Shown here piece by piece: positions 1-8,993 of a stretch of 64,000 nucleotides of DNA. Numbering within the stretch: the stretch's first letter is position 1; each line of letters opens with the position of its first letter. The position numbers were made by a program, and so were the translations under genes. The notes below the pieces were generated by a model. It was not told the DNA's origin. It saw only the letters and a list, made by a program, of their open reading frames with translations, and ran no database searches. The stretch is from Salinisphaera sp. G21_0 (GTDB taxonomy: Bacteria; Pseudomonadota; Gammaproteobacteria; Pseudomonadales; Endozoicomonadaceae), in assembly GCF_017744115.1 (NCBI RefSeq), contig NZ_JAGHQW010000015.1:44799-108798 (forward strand), in the 5' to 3' direction.

Positions 1-883
1 GCCGTGAAAAGGCATCACGTTCTCTGCAATCAGCACAGGCTAACTCATCCTGAGAAGAGAACGTTGAATTGTAATCAGCACTGAAAACATCATTGCCGAA
101 ATTAGTAATACCCAGTCTAGTGTTCAGCATTGTGCCGGGCCTGAGAGTCCATGAGTCGTAACCAAACTCATCAACTACCCTGGTGGGGGTATCTTCATAC
201 ATCAGCACATTTTCTCCACTCCCTAGCATTACGGAAGTGATTTCATAGAGCAAAGGCATATTCAATACCTGTTGTTCAAAACCGGTGGTATCAATAAACA
301 TTCTGAAACCAACCACATTTTCCAGATCCGTGTCGTCTAGAAACGATTCGAGAAAGTGATAGATTTGTGGATCATTGGTGTCAGCCGGCCCGGGATTACC
401 CAGATTATTGGTGCAGGCCATAATCGGCGCAACGCTGTAGGCAGGCTCCGGTGCCGGACCGGCGACAGCCGTCGCTGTTAACGTGGTATCACCAACACCC
501 GCCAGACCCAGCAAAATCGGGGATACTGTTTCTGAAATACTGACGGCAAAACGCCCGCTCAAATCGGTGCTTCCTCCTTTCGGGGCAGAGATATCGATAT
601 TCAAAGATTCCGTATTGCCGCCCATCGCTTGAATGGTGGCGAGAGCGTTGGCTTCTGGTGCGTTATAGGTCTCATTGGGAAAGAAGTGACTTTTCGCCGC
701 ACTCAGTGCAGCGGCATTGGCCATATTCTGCAGCCTGTCCCGCTGGGCAAGCATATTGCCGGTATCTACTGCCAGCCCCATCATTGCCATAACACCGGTC
801 AGGGTAATGGCAACCACCACGGCAACAGCACCACGCTGTTTCCGTTTAATGAAAATGTAGGATAAACGTCGTTTATCTTGCAT
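1..883 (-). CDS. TadG-like Flp pilus assembly protein (partial)
   Basis: The reading frame starts with ATG at 883 and stays open to the left edge, so the C-terminus is missing. After a short basic N-terminus (residues 1-19) comes one hydrophobic segment (about 20-40) that runs into a Gly-Leu-Ala-Val-Asp-Thr-Gly stretch and an Asn/Ala-rich helix. This is the layout of the putative Flp pilus-assembly TadE/G-like N-terminal domain, which anchors a large periplasmic domain in the inner membrane. The remaining ~240 visible residues are extracytoplasmic in character, with a late Cys-Ala-Asp-Cys motif. It is the last visible gene of a minus-strand operon running from flp (4552) through the prepilin peptidase, CpaB/RcpC, secretin and a small lipoprotein. 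TadG-like proteins are minor, pseudopilin-associated components; the exact subfamily is uncertain. Confidence 0.75.
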   Translation of the reverse strand, partial: MQDKRRLSYIFIKRKQRGAVAVVVAITLTGVMAMMGLAVDTGNMLAQRDRLQNMANAAALSAAKSHFFPNETYNAPEANALATIQAMGGNTESLNIDISAPKGGSTDLSGRFAVSISETVSPILLGLAGVGDTTLTATAVAGPAPEPAYSVAPIMACTNNLGNPGPADTNDPQIYHFLESFLDDTDLENVVGFRMFIDTTGFEQQVLNMPLLYEITSVMLGSGENVLMYEDTPTRVVDEFGYDSWTLRPGTMLNTRLGITNFGNDVFSADYNSTFSSQDELACADCRERDAFSR

Positions 884-917
884 AACGGCTGTCTTCCAAA
901 ATAAGGCTGCTGTGTGG

Positions 918-1220
918 TCAGTTACCTAAATCAAGAGTGATACTGTTGTTCTCCGATGAGTCACTACTTTCACTACCCCGATATTCCCCGAGACTTTGGG
1001 CCGCCCGGCCACCATCTTCACCGCTTAACAGTTTGTCAGAGTTCTGTTCAGAGGCGTTCGGGTGTAACCGTTGACTGACCATAATGGACTTGACGGCAAG
1101 GCGGCGGGTGTCAGCGGCTTCATCAGTAAAGTGATGCCGTTCTTTCATCACGCAACCGGTTAATGTCACTGATACCAGGGTGAGAAGAAGTATGGAACGT
1201 TTACTGTTTAACCGGATCAT
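918..1220 (-). CDS. small lipoprotein in the Tad operon
   Basis: A 100-residue protein with a basic N-terminus, a hydrophobic core and a clear lipobox (LTGC, cysteine at residue 22), so it is predicted to be an envelope lipoprotein. The mature part is hydrophilic and rich in Ser, Glu and Asp, with no family that I recognise. Its ATG overlaps the TAA stop of the upstream secretin gene by one base (TAATG), which points to translational coupling. Position and lipidation suggest a pilotin- or RcpB/TadD-like accessory role for the Flp secretin. That role is inferred from context only. Confidence 0.7.
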   Translation of the reverse strand: MIRLNSKRSILLLTLVSVTLTGCVMKERHHFTDEAADTRRLAVKSIMVSQRLHPNASEQNSDKLLSGEDGGRAAQSLGEYRGSESSDSSENNSITLDLGN

Positions 1221-2794
1221 TAGTAATCACCTCCCAGGTCATGACCGTACTGGCCTTCCGTACCGGCATGGGCTATCCGTTTCTGCGGGTTATCGGTTGC
1301 CGACTGAGCTTCCGGCTGGAATTGCCCAAGCAGATAAAAGGCGCGGTCATCCGGAGCCACAAACGTATCGGTAGGCAGGGAGGGCGCTGGATTCTGTAAT
1401 GGTCTTGCCAGACGGGGTGTCACCATAATCACCAGTTCCGTCTGGCCTTTCTGGAATTCCTGGCTGCGGAACAGATAGCCAAGCACCGGTACATCGCCCA
1501 GGCCGGGGAATTTATCCACCACATCCCGCAGGTTTTCGTTGACCAGTCCGGCAATGGCAATGGTCTGTCCATCCATCAGTTCAACCGTGGACTGGGCACT
1601 GCGCTTGGTCAGGGTGGGAATCACCAGCACATTGGAGTTATTGGCAAAACCGAAAGAGGAGGCACTATAGCTGATAATATCGCTGACATTGACATCCAGC
1701 TGCAGGTTAATACGACCAGAGTCCAGTACCATAGGAAGGAACTGAAGACCAACGCCGTATTCCTTGTAGTCGATGGTCACTTGATTATCACCGGAATTGA
1801 CCGGAATCGGAAACTCGCCACCGGCAATAAATTTGGCTTCCCGGCCACTCATGGTGGTCAGTGTTGGCTCTGCCAGAATCCGGGCAATGCTGTTGTCTTT
1901 TGCTGCATCAATATAAAGATTAAACAGGCTGTCACCGGTCAGCAGACTGGCAAACAGCCCTGAGCCGGGCAGGGTGATATCATCCGGAGTGAACTGCTGC
2001 AAGGGTGGCCCCCAGACGCCACCGTTCTGTATCAAGGGAATCGTATCACCACTGTCCCCGGTGGTGAGGTTGGGGAAACTGCTGCCGCCATTGGCACCAC
2101 CAACACTCCAGCGTCCACCATTGGTCAGGGCATTAAATTTGATGCCCAACCGCTTGAGATGGTTACGCTGGACCTCGGCCACCTTAACTTCCAGCATCAC
2201 CTGTCGGGCACCGCCAATACTCATCAAACTGATGACACTGGCATCTTCATCAGTGCCGCCGGCAGCAAAGCTCTGAGCCAGGCGAATAGCAGAATCCTGA
2301 ACAATGGCATCGGACACTTCACCGGAAAGCACAATATCCCGGCCACTGCTGCGCACTTCAATGGTTTCTCCGGGCAGTAGGCGATACAGTTTGCGCTTCA
2401 GCAGATTCAGATCATGGGTAACTTCAATATTGAGACTGGCCAGCAGTCGGTCTTTGCTGTCCCAGGCGTGAATATTGGTCTGACCCAGGGCTTTGGCAAC
2501 CACATATACCTGACCACTGTCCAGTACCAACAGATCGGCAATATCGGGATTACCCACAGAAATACGGCCTGGCTTGCCCGCAAGATTGATCAGTCGGGAC
2601 TGATTAATAGCCACCTGATGCTGATGATGATTGCCCCGTGAGATATCAATGGCGGTGGCCGCAAAAGCAGGCCCGGGTACAAGTGGGGTTGATAACAGAC
2701 ACAGTGAAAGGGTGCCGAGTGCGCAGCCTTTTATACACCCTCTGGCCAGCTTCTTGAAAATAAGTCGATTAGGTGAACATAACATCGTAAACAC
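1220..2794 (-). CDS. rcpA: Flp pilus secretin, CpaC/RcpA family
   Basis: A 524-residue outer-membrane secretin of the Tad system, the channel through which the Flp pilus crosses the outer membrane. A signal peptide (about 1-46) is followed by a pilus-secretin N-domain (ISVGNPDIADLLVLDSGQVYV region), a BON-like segment (VRSSGRDIVLSGEV) and the C-terminal secretin homology domain. That domain carries the typical VPVLGYLFRS and ELVIMVTPRLARPL signatures near the end. Length is normal for CpaC/RcpA. It lies between cpaB/rcpC (10 bp upstream) and the small lipoprotein, whose start overlaps its stop. Confidence 0.9.
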   Translation of the reverse strand: MFTMLCSPNRLIFKKLARGCIKGCALGTLSLCLLSTPLVPGPAFAATAIDISRGNHHQHQVAINQSRLINLAGKPGRISVGNPDIADLLVLDSGQVYVVAKALGQTNIHAWDSKDRLLASLNIEVTHDLNLLKRKLYRLLPGETIEVRSSGRDIVLSGEVSDAIVQDSAIRLAQSFAAGGTDEDASVISLMSIGGARQVMLEVKVAEVQRNHLKRLGIKFNALTNGGRWSVGGANGGSSFPNLTTGDSGDTIPLIQNGGVWGPPLQQFTPDDITLPGSGLFASLLTGDSLFNLYIDAAKDNSIARILAEPTLTTMSGREAKFIAGGEFPIPVNSGDNQVTIDYKEYGVGLQFLPMVLDSGRINLQLDVNVSDIISYSASSFGFANNSNVLVIPTLTKRSAQSTVELMDGQTIAIAGLVNENLRDVVDKFPGLGDVPVLGYLFRSQEFQKGQTELVIMVTPRLARPLQNPAPSLPTDTFVAPDDRAFYLLGQFQPEAQSATDNPQKRIAHAGTEGQYGHDLGGDY

Positions 2795-2803
2795 TACCCC
2801 TGA

Positions 2804-3613
2804 TCAGTTGCTGGAAGCCAGAGAGGCCGGTTGCCCGGAAGCACCAGGACTGACAGGCTGGCCTTTCAGTCGGGTCAGCTCCCGGGAGGTGCCCCGGATA
2901 ATCTGCAGCCGGTCATCTTCTATCTCCGGATACAACGATTCTTCCGGATTACGCAAAGAAAGTTGCAGGCTGCCACGGCTGCTGGCCAGCACCAGGGATT
3001 CGCTGTCCCGTGGCGAGACTTCCAAGGTCACCGAGCGCACCACCTGGGGACGACCGCTGTCGTTGATAGCCTGCTGGTCTACTGCCAGCACTACCACATC
3101 TGAAAGAAGAATTTCGGAGTTGTCCGTATTATTAGAGCCACCGCTGCGGGCAGTTTGGATGGACAACACATCCACCCGGTCGCCGGGCAGCACAAAACCG
3201 GCGACACCACTGACGTCGTTTACCCGAACGCTCACCGCCCGCATGCCCGGCTGTACCCGGGTGGCCAGCAAACCACCGGTACCGGCATCGGTTAACCGTG
3301 CGGACATAATAATATCCCCCGGCAACAATGCATTCAGGGCCATCTTGCCGTTTATCTCTGTAAGCCTGGTCAGGGCACCGTCTGGCAGATGTTCAAGGGC
3401 AATATCCATGGTGGAGACCAGGTCATTGGTCAGGGGAGTGCCGAAGGGAATGGTCTCTTTTGCCACCAGCACCTGCCCCATGGGGATACCCTGCTGCTGG
3501 GCCTGAACCGGCTGGGTGGATTCTGCCCCGTTCAGTTGTGTGCTGGCATACCAGGCGGCAGTGAGTCCCATCACTGCGGAGAAACCCAGCATACCCAATG
3601 TGCGTCCGTTCAT
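2804..3613 (-). CDS. cpaB: Flp pilus assembly protein CpaB/RcpC
   Basis: A 269-residue periplasmic protein with an N-terminal hydrophobic anchor (about 5-25). An SAF domain follows (VLVAKETIPFGTPLTNDLV), then the RcpC/CpaB domain with the MRAVSVRVNDVSGVAGFVLPGDRVDVL signature shape. CpaB/RcpC proteins are thought to stabilise or link the outer-membrane secretin to the inner-membrane Tad machinery. The gene follows the prepilin peptidase gene and sits just upstream of the secretin gene, which is the classical order in Tad loci. Confidence 0.9.
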   Translation of the reverse strand: MNGRTLGMLGFSAVMGLTAAWYASTQLNGAESTQPVQAQQQGIPMGQVLVAKETIPFGTPLTNDLVSTMDIALEHLPDGALTRLTEINGKMALNALLPGDIIMSARLTDAGTGGLLATRVQPGMRAVSVRVNDVSGVAGFVLPGDRVDVLSIQTARSGGSNNTDNSEILLSDVVVLAVDQQAINDSGRPQVVRSVTLEVSPRDSESLVLASSRGSLQLSLRNPEESLYPEIEDDRLQIIRGTSRELTRLKGQPVSPGASGQPASLASSN

Positions 3614-3670
3614 GGGTGCTTCCTTGCTGTTTCAATATTGATAAAGGCGTAGGTTGTCAGGAAACAACGG

Positions 3671-4195
3671 CTAAACCAGTGTCTGATAATAAAATTGCAG
3701 AATAACGCCGGTGGTAATGGCCAGGGCATAGGGGAATTTGCCCGTGGCCACCTCGCCATCAACCGGTGATAAATAAGTCATTAGTTGTGTGCTTAGCCAG
3801 TAACGCTGAATTGTGGGTAGCAGCTGGCCTTTAAGGGCAATATAAAACAGTGCCAGTATGCCGCCGGAGATCAGGGTAAACAGGGCGGAAACAAAGATTG
3901 CCTGGCTGCCGAGTATGGCACCCAGTGCGGTCATCAGTTTTACATCACCGGCACCGATGGCTTTGTTAAACAGGTAGCCGGGGAAGAAGCAGGCAAAGCC
4001 GGTGAGGGTGCCCAATGTGGAAAACATCAGACCGATTGTGCTGTCGGTGATGGTGTGAAAGGCAATGGCTAGAACAATCACAGTGCCATTTAGCCAGTTG
4101 GGAATTCGGTTGTATCGACTATCGAAATAGCAGGCCAGTAACAGAGTGCTGCATAGCAGAAGAGTCAGGGCCTGCGGGTAATCCGTTACCTGCAT
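3671..4195 (-). CDS. cpaA: Flp prepilin peptidase, TadV/CpaA (A24 family)
   Basis: A 174-residue integral membrane aspartic peptidase that cleaves the Flp prepilin leader. It lacks the long methyltransferase domain of PilD, as expected for the TadV/CpaA branch. The two catalytic aspartates are visible: one in YFDSRYNRIPNW (about residue 24) and one in the GxGDVKLM motif (about residue 93). Five or six hydrophobic helices are apparent. The gene lies downstream of flp, separated by ~155 bp that hold a REP-like hairpin. Confidence 0.9.
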   Translation of the reverse strand: MQVTDYPQALTLLLCSTLLLACYFDSRYNRIPNWLNGTVIVLAIAFHTITDSTIGLMFSTLGTLTGFACFFPGYLFNKAIGAGDVKLMTALGAILGSQAIFVSALFTLISGGILALFYIALKGQLLPTIQRYWLSTQLMTYLSPVDGEVATGKFPYALAITTGVILQFYYQTLV

Positions 4196-4227
4196 GGGGG
4201 GTCCGTGTTTTTTCTTTATTGGTTTTC

Positions 4228-4336
4228 GTTCCCATGCTTTTACGCTCTAGTGGGTCAACATGGGGATACCGACCTTACGGCTTGTCTGCTTTGGGTTGTC
4301 TTTGGTCGTATGCAATCCCACGGAGAACCGTGGGAA
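4228..4336. repeat. REP-like palindromic element between flp and cpaA
   Basis: The element has a perfect 8-bp stem with a 4-base loop (TCCCACGG, AGAA, CCGTGGGA at 4316-4335). A second GTTCCCATGC/AGTGGG half-motif lies about 85 bp away at 4229-4255. There is no T-run, so a simple intrinsic terminator is unlikely. The form resembles REP/BIME elements, which can stabilise upstream mRNA. Here that could help keep pilin transcript above the rest of the operon, which is an inference. Confidence 0.45.
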
Positions 4337-4351
4337 TGAGGTCAGAGGTTA

Positions 4352-4552
4352 TTAAACATCACCTTCGTTACCACCACCGTCAGCACTATCAGGGGCAATA
4401 GCGTTAGCTGCTGTATCAAAGATATTGGTATCATTAAATGCAGTTGTTAAAGTCCCTACAGCAGCAATAACAGCACCTGCTAACAAAGCATACTCAACAG
4501 CAGCCAGCCCATCTTCTTCTTTAAGGAAATCGCGAATCAATTGCCTGATCAT
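4352..4552 (-). CDS. flp: Flp/Fap family type IVb pilin
   Basis: A 66-residue prepilin and the structural subunit of the Tad pilus. A short leader ends in EEDG, with cleavage expected before LAAVEYALLAG. Glu at +5 and Tyr at +6 of the mature chain are the Flp hallmark. The rest is a hydrophobic helix and a short acidic C-terminus. The ATG at 4552 is chosen because AAGGA sits nine bases upstream; a start at 4633 would add 27 residues before the leader that are unlike the family. It is the first visible gene of the operon. Confidence 0.9.
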   Translation of the reverse strand: MIRQLIRDFLKEEDGLAAVEYALLAGAVIAAVGTLTTAFNDTNIFDTAANAIAPDSADGGGNEGDV

Positions 4553-4766
4553 GTTAATAATCCTTTTACTAACTTTATAAATGTGATCGGTTTGGGAGCG
4601 ATTGGTACTAACATCCCTACAATCGCTGGACATATATTAATCAGCTTTGTCAATTTGTGTCTATAGTTTGTGTGAATTTGGTCAATATTTTATCTGTATG
4701 CCATCTGAACGGATATTTCTTCGGCGAGTTTATATCCTGCAACGAGCCGGATCCCTTTTTGATTTT

Positions 4767-6977
4767 TTATCTGTTGTCGTCGGTTTTGTCCGTGAGTGAT
4801 TGCGGATGATGAACCAGATAGTGCAGTCTTAACAGATGCAACTCATCATAAGAAACCTGTTCCTGCATCGCATCAAACAGTGGTCGTAAACGGTCTGTAC
4901 CGTGGGTGTCTATGGCTTCCAGAACACGAACCTGTTGTGCAGGCAATAACCGGGACTGTTGGAGAAAAGCATCCGAAACCGGCAGATGAGCGACTTCCGT
5001 CTGGTATTTATAGAGATGGCTGAGCAGGGTAGGCAGCTTCAGATTGAACTCGTCCTGAAGACGGTTGAGACAGTTATACTTGCTGAACGACTCCCCAACC
5101 TCAACATGTCTGCCCCGGCTTACTGTTCGATGACGGGGGCGGCTGTCAATGGCAGAGGGTTTTGCGATCTCTTCTATCTGATGTTTTTCGCAAAATGAGA
5201 TGATTTCATGGAGAAACGCATCGCCATAGTGATCCAGTTTTACCTGACCAACACCGCTGATCTGTAGCAGACTGTATCTGGATTGTGGAAATCTGGCCGA
5301 CATTTCAATCAGGGTTTTATCGGAAAAAATAACGTAAGGCGGCACGTTCTCCTGATCTGCCAACACCTTGCGACAGGCTCTGAGAATATTAAACAACTCG
5401 TGGTTATACTCCAGACTGCTCTGTTTCTCTGCTGTTGCTTTACTGGCAGGTTCTGCTCTTTGCGTAAGCCTGATCTGGATTTGCTGAGCCCCTTTGAGTA
5501 CGGCACGGGAGTTGTCGGTCAGTTTTAAGCTGCCGTATTCCGCATCCTGAAGTACCAGGTTTTCCTGGATCAATTTACGGGCCAGCTGCTGCCACTGGGG
5601 TCTGGTCAATTCAGTACCGATGCCGTAGGTGGGAATCTGGTCATGTTGCCGTTCCCGGATTCTTTTGGATTTTGATCCCCGCAGCACATCAATGATATAG
5701 GACACACCAAAGAGCTGTCCTGTGCGATAGATGCAGGAGAGCAGTTTCTGGGCGGGTACGGTCACATCAGTAAACGGCTGTTTCTCGGATAAGCAGTTGT
5801 CGCAGAGCTGGCAGTTTTCCTGGCTATAGGCTTCACCGAAATAGTGCAGCAGCGGTGCTCTCCGGCACTCCTCGGATTCTGCATAGCCGATCAGAGCGTT
5901 CAGGTGCAGGTTGGCGATGCGCTGTTCCGAATCGGGTTTCTGGTTGATAAAGAACTTGACCTTCTGAATATCGCCATAGCTGAACAGGAAGTGGCAGTTG
6001 GCAGGCAGTCCGTCCCGCCCGGCACGGCCGATCTGCTGGTAGTAGCTTTCAATATTCTGAGGCATATCAAAGTGGAGAACAAAACGAACGTTGGATTTAT
6101 TGATGCCCATGCCAAACGCTACGGTGGCCACCATGATCTGTATATCATCCCGGATAAAAGCGGACTGGTTAGTCTTCCTTTCTTCACTGGAGAGCCCGGC
6201 ATGATAGGGCGCTACGGAACAACCGTTATCCGCCAGAATCTGCGTCAGCTCATCCACCTGTTTCCTGGAATTGCAGTAGATAATGCCGGACTGATTCTGG
6301 TATTTCTCAATCAGTTTCAGGGTCTGGTCAACAGGCTTCTTTTTTTCCATCACTTCCAGAAACAGGTTGGTCCGGTTAAAGCTGGCGATAAACTCATTGG
6401 TGTCGGACATCTGCAGACTGGTTTTTATATCCTGCTGTACCCTCGGTGTGGCGGTGGCTGTCAGTGCCACACAGACGGCATTTGGAAAGAGTCGGCGCAC
6501 CTCTGCCAGTTGCCGGTATTCCGGGCGGAAATCATGACCCCATTCGGAGATGCAGTGGGCTTCATCAATGGTCAGGCAGTCAATGTTGAGGGTGCTGAGC
6601 AACTGTTGCGTACGTTCCAGCATCAGGGTTTCCGGTGCCATATACAGCAGTTTGATGTTGCCATTCTGCACCTGGCCCAGAGTGTTATGATAATCCGCAC
6701 TGCTCAGGGTGCTGTTTAACAGGGCGGCGGGAATGCCCAGAGAAGTCAGTTGATGGACCTGATCTTCCATCAGGGAGATCAGCGGTGAGATTACCAGGGT
6801 CAGTCCCGGAAAGATCAGAGCCGGGATCTGGTAACAGATAGACTTTCCACCACCGGTGGGCATGATGGCCAGCGTGTCGTTACGAGCCAGTATGTTGTCG
6901 ATAATGGCGCTCTGATGTGAGCGAAATGCATCGTATCCAAAGACGGAATTGAGTATTTCTAGTGCTGGTGCGGACAT
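4767..6977 (-). CDS. recQ: ATP-dependent DNA helicase RecQ
   Basis: A 736-residue RecQ helicase that unwinds DNA 3'-5' during recombinational repair. Visible elements in order: a Q-motif region, Walker A (MPTGGGKS, about residue 39-46), the DEAH box with the RecQ aromatic-rich loop (DEAHCISEWGHDFRPEY, about 137), helicase motifs V/VI (HFDMPQNIESYYQQIGRAGRDG), the zinc-binding cysteines (C..C..C in the NCQLCDNC region, about 380), a winged-helix RQC domain and an HRDC domain (VPPYVIFSDKTL, about 545). About 120 residues follow the HRDC, with a helical HTH_40-like region, so the protein is longer than the ~610 residues of E. coli RecQ. It is monocistronic and on the same strand as the pilus operon. 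Confidence 0.95.
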   Translation of the reverse strand: MSAPALEILNSVFGYDAFRSHQSAIIDNILARNDTLAIMPTGGGKSICYQIPALIFPGLTLVISPLISLMEDQVHQLTSLGIPAALLNSTLSSADYHNTLGQVQNGNIKLLYMAPETLMLERTQQLLSTLNIDCLTIDEAHCISEWGHDFRPEYRQLAEVRRLFPNAVCVALTATATPRVQQDIKTSLQMSDTNEFIASFNRTNLFLEVMEKKKPVDQTLKLIEKYQNQSGIIYCNSRKQVDELTQILADNGCSVAPYHAGLSSEERKTNQSAFIRDDIQIMVATVAFGMGINKSNVRFVLHFDMPQNIESYYQQIGRAGRDGLPANCHFLFSYGDIQKVKFFINQKPDSEQRIANLHLNALIGYAESEECRRAPLLHYFGEAYSQENCQLCDNCLSEKQPFTDVTVPAQKLLSCIYRTGQLFGVSYIIDVLRGSKSKRIRERQHDQIPTYGIGTELTRPQWQQLARKLIQENLVLQDAEYGSLKLTDNSRAVLKGAQQIQIRLTQRAEPASKATAEKQSSLEYNHELFNILRACRKVLADQENVPPYVIFSDKTLIEMSARFPQSRYSLLQISGVGQVKLDHYGDAFLHEIISFCEKHQIEEIAKPSAIDSRPRHRTVSRGRHVEVGESFSKYNCLNRLQDEFNLKLPTLLSHLYKYQTEVAHLPVSDAFLQQSRLLPAQQVRVLEAIDTHGTDRLRPLFDAMQEQVSYDELHLLRLHYLVHHPQSLTDKTDDNR

Positions 6978-7452
6978 AGCTATTTGAATTCAGGCTGTTT
7001 CAGGATAGAAATTCCAATGGTTGTCCTTTTTACCGTCTTTATGCTGCCATTTTCAACTTTTTTGCTGGTTCAAAAAGGTTGGCCCGTGGAAATTGATATG
7101 GCAATTTTTATTGAAGTAATTATCACCAGCGCAGGAGAACAGGCAATCACCCTTTGCCCTCCGTAGCCTTTCGGTTTTAAGCAAGAATAGCCTTCCCACT
7201 GTTTTTTGCTAAAAAAATATTCGGGCTAGTACACTTGCCACCTTTTATAGTTTTTTTGAATCTGAACGGTATACCGCACATTTCCCGACTTTGTTTTTCT
7301 TGTTGAGGTTGTCATACTTGATAACTATTTTTTTCAGGGTTCTGAGGTCGTGTTTCACTACTTTTATTGGGTAGTAAATGCGTAGCAAATACGTAGTAAA
7401 TGGCAGTCGATTTCGGGGTTTTTCAGATTTTTTCAGTGGACCTTAGTGGTTA
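6978..7452. other. intergenic region recQ-dusA
   Basis: No gene is supported in this 475-bp divergent gap, which must hold the recQ and dusA promoters. A GTAGTAAATG / GTAGCAAATAC / GTAGTAAATG direct repeat series lies at about 7372-7402, some 50 bp before dusA, and could be part of a regulatory site. I see no clear promoter boxes. Confidence 0.3.
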
Positions 7453-8460
7453 ATGAATCAACCTATAGCTAATAAAGAGACAACGGTGGTTTCACCGGAT
7501 CGGCGATTTTCCGTGGCACCAATGATGGACTGGACTGATAGACACTGTCGCTACTTCCACCGTGTCCTGTCTGAGCGGGCACTGCTGTACACCGAGATGG
7601 TCACCACCGGTGCCCTGGTATTCGGCGATAAAGACCGCTTTTTACAGCATGATGCATTTGAATACCCATTGGCCATTCAGCTTGGTGGACATGATGCCAG
7701 CGACCTTGCCTTTTGCGCCGGGCTGGCGGAAGAACGGGGTTATCAGGAAGTTAACCTGAACGTGGGTTGTCCCAGTGACCGGGTGCAAAATGGCCGTATC
7801 GGTGCCTGTCTGATGGCCGAGCCGGAAACCGTAGCCAATGCTGTCAGAGCCATGAAAGAGCGTGTATCCATTCCGGTAACAGTAAAGCATCGTATTGGTA
7901 TTAATGGTCGTGAGTCCTGGGAAGAGTTGCTGGACTTTGTCGGTACCGTGGCAGAGGCGGGGTGCGATACCTTTATCGTTCATGCCCGAATTGCCGTTCT
8001 TGAAGGGCTTTCTCCGAAAGAGAATCGGGATATTCCGCCGTTAAAACCAGATTGGGTGTATGCACTTAAAACTCAGTTTCCCAGGCTGAATATTTCTATC
8101 AATGGCGGGATCAAGACTTTTGAGGAGATCGATCATCACCTGCAGTATGTGGATGGAGTGATGCTGGGTCGTGAAGCCTACCAGAATCCGTATCTGCTAT
8201 CCGAGGTGGATGGTCGGCTCTATGGTTGTCAGCAGCCCGTGAAGAGTCGCGCTGAAGTGATCGAGAAGATGCTGCCCTATATTAAGTCAGAGCTTGCCCG
8301 GGGAACATGGCTCAGCCATATTACCCGCCATATGTTGGGGCTTTATCACGGTGTACCCGGCGGTCGTCGTTTTCGCAGGCACATCAGTGAAAATGCCCAT
8401 AAAGCCGGTGCCGGGATTGATGTGCTGCTTGATGCTGTCAGGCTTGTGGAAAGCGTGTAA
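7453..8460 (+). CDS. dusA: tRNA-dihydrouridine(20/20a) synthase DusA
   Basis: A 335-residue FMN-dependent TIM-barrel enzyme that reduces uridine 20/20a in the D-loop of tRNAs. The N-terminal VAPMMDWTDRHCR motif, the catalytic-cysteine loop NVGCPSDRVQ, HARIAVLEGLSPKENRDIPPL and the phosphate-binding INGGI segment are all DusA-specific. The C-terminal helical domain (MLGLYHGVPGGRRFRRHIS) is complete. Length matches the family. Confidence 0.95.
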   Translation: MNQPIANKETTVVSPDRRFSVAPMMDWTDRHCRYFHRVLSERALLYTEMVTTGALVFGDKDRFLQHDAFEYPLAIQLGGHDASDLAFCAGLAEERGYQEVNLNVGCPSDRVQNGRIGACLMAEPETVANAVRAMKERVSIPVTVKHRIGINGRESWEELLDFVGTVAEAGCDTFIVHARIAVLEGLSPKENRDIPPLKPDWVYALKTQFPRLNISINGGIKTFEEIDHHLQYVDGVMLGREAYQNPYLLSEVDGRLYGCQQPVKSRAEVIEKMLPYIKSELARGTWLSHITRHMLGLYHGVPGGRRFRRHISENAHKAGAGIDVLLDAVRLVESV

Positions 8461-8487
8461 TACCTGAAGGCAATGTGAAAACAAACG

Positions 8488-8991
8488 TCAGGCAGTCAGC
8501 TCTGGCTGCCTGCAGCGCTCCAGTTGTTTAACCAGGTCACTGAAGGCCTTCTGGTTGTCTTCATTCAGGCTCATAAGCGTTCTGTGGGCTTCCAGTACCC
8601 GGGCATGAATGGATTCCTCACTGCACTCCTCACATTCAATGTCCTGATATTCGCAGGTCTGACCGGCGACATCTTCAACAATGATAAAGATTCGCTCAAA
8701 ACCCATGCTCATAAGGATTCTGGTGATATCAGGGCGGGGAGATATCAGCACTGGCCGCTGGTCTATCTGCTTTCTGGCCATAATGGATAATTTCGCCAAT
8801 AGCCCCAGTGACGTGCTGTCGATGGTTTCCGCCTCTGAAAGGTCAACAATCACAGAACGAAATCGCGGCTCTTCGAACATGGCCTGAAGCAGATTCTCCA
8901 GACTGGAGCAGAGGGTGAGTCGAACTTCTCCGATCAGCTTAAGTACGTAGGTACCTTCGCTTTCGGCAAACTGAATTTTTCCGGGTGTCAT
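8488..8991 (-). CDS. STAS-domain anti-sigma factor antagonist (HsbA-like)
   Basis: A 167-residue protein whose first ~110 residues form an STAS domain of the SpoIIAA/RsbV type. The expected phosphorylatable serine is in TIDSTSLGLLA (about residue 56). The last ~50 residues are an acidic, Cys-containing extension. The ATG lies two bases after the stop of the upstream receiver/phosphatase gene, so the two are probably co-translated. The pair resembles the HsbR-HsbA partner-switching module of Pseudomonas, in which the phosphatase dephosphorylates the STAS protein to free or sequester an anti-sigma factor. No anti-sigma kinase is visible nearby. Confidence 0.8.
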   Translation of the reverse strand: MTPGKIQFAESEGTYVLKLIGEVRLTLCSSLENLLQAMFEEPRFRSVIVDLSEAETIDSTSLGLLAKLSIMARKQIDQRPVLISPRPDITRILMSMGFERIFIIVEDVAGQTCEYQDIECEECSEESIHARVLEAHRTLMSLNEDNQKAFSDLVKQLERCRQPELTA

Positions 8992-8993
8992 AA

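Noticed and set aside
4316..4335. Hairpin after flp as an intrinsic terminator
   Set aside because: No T-run on either strand; REP-like form fits better.
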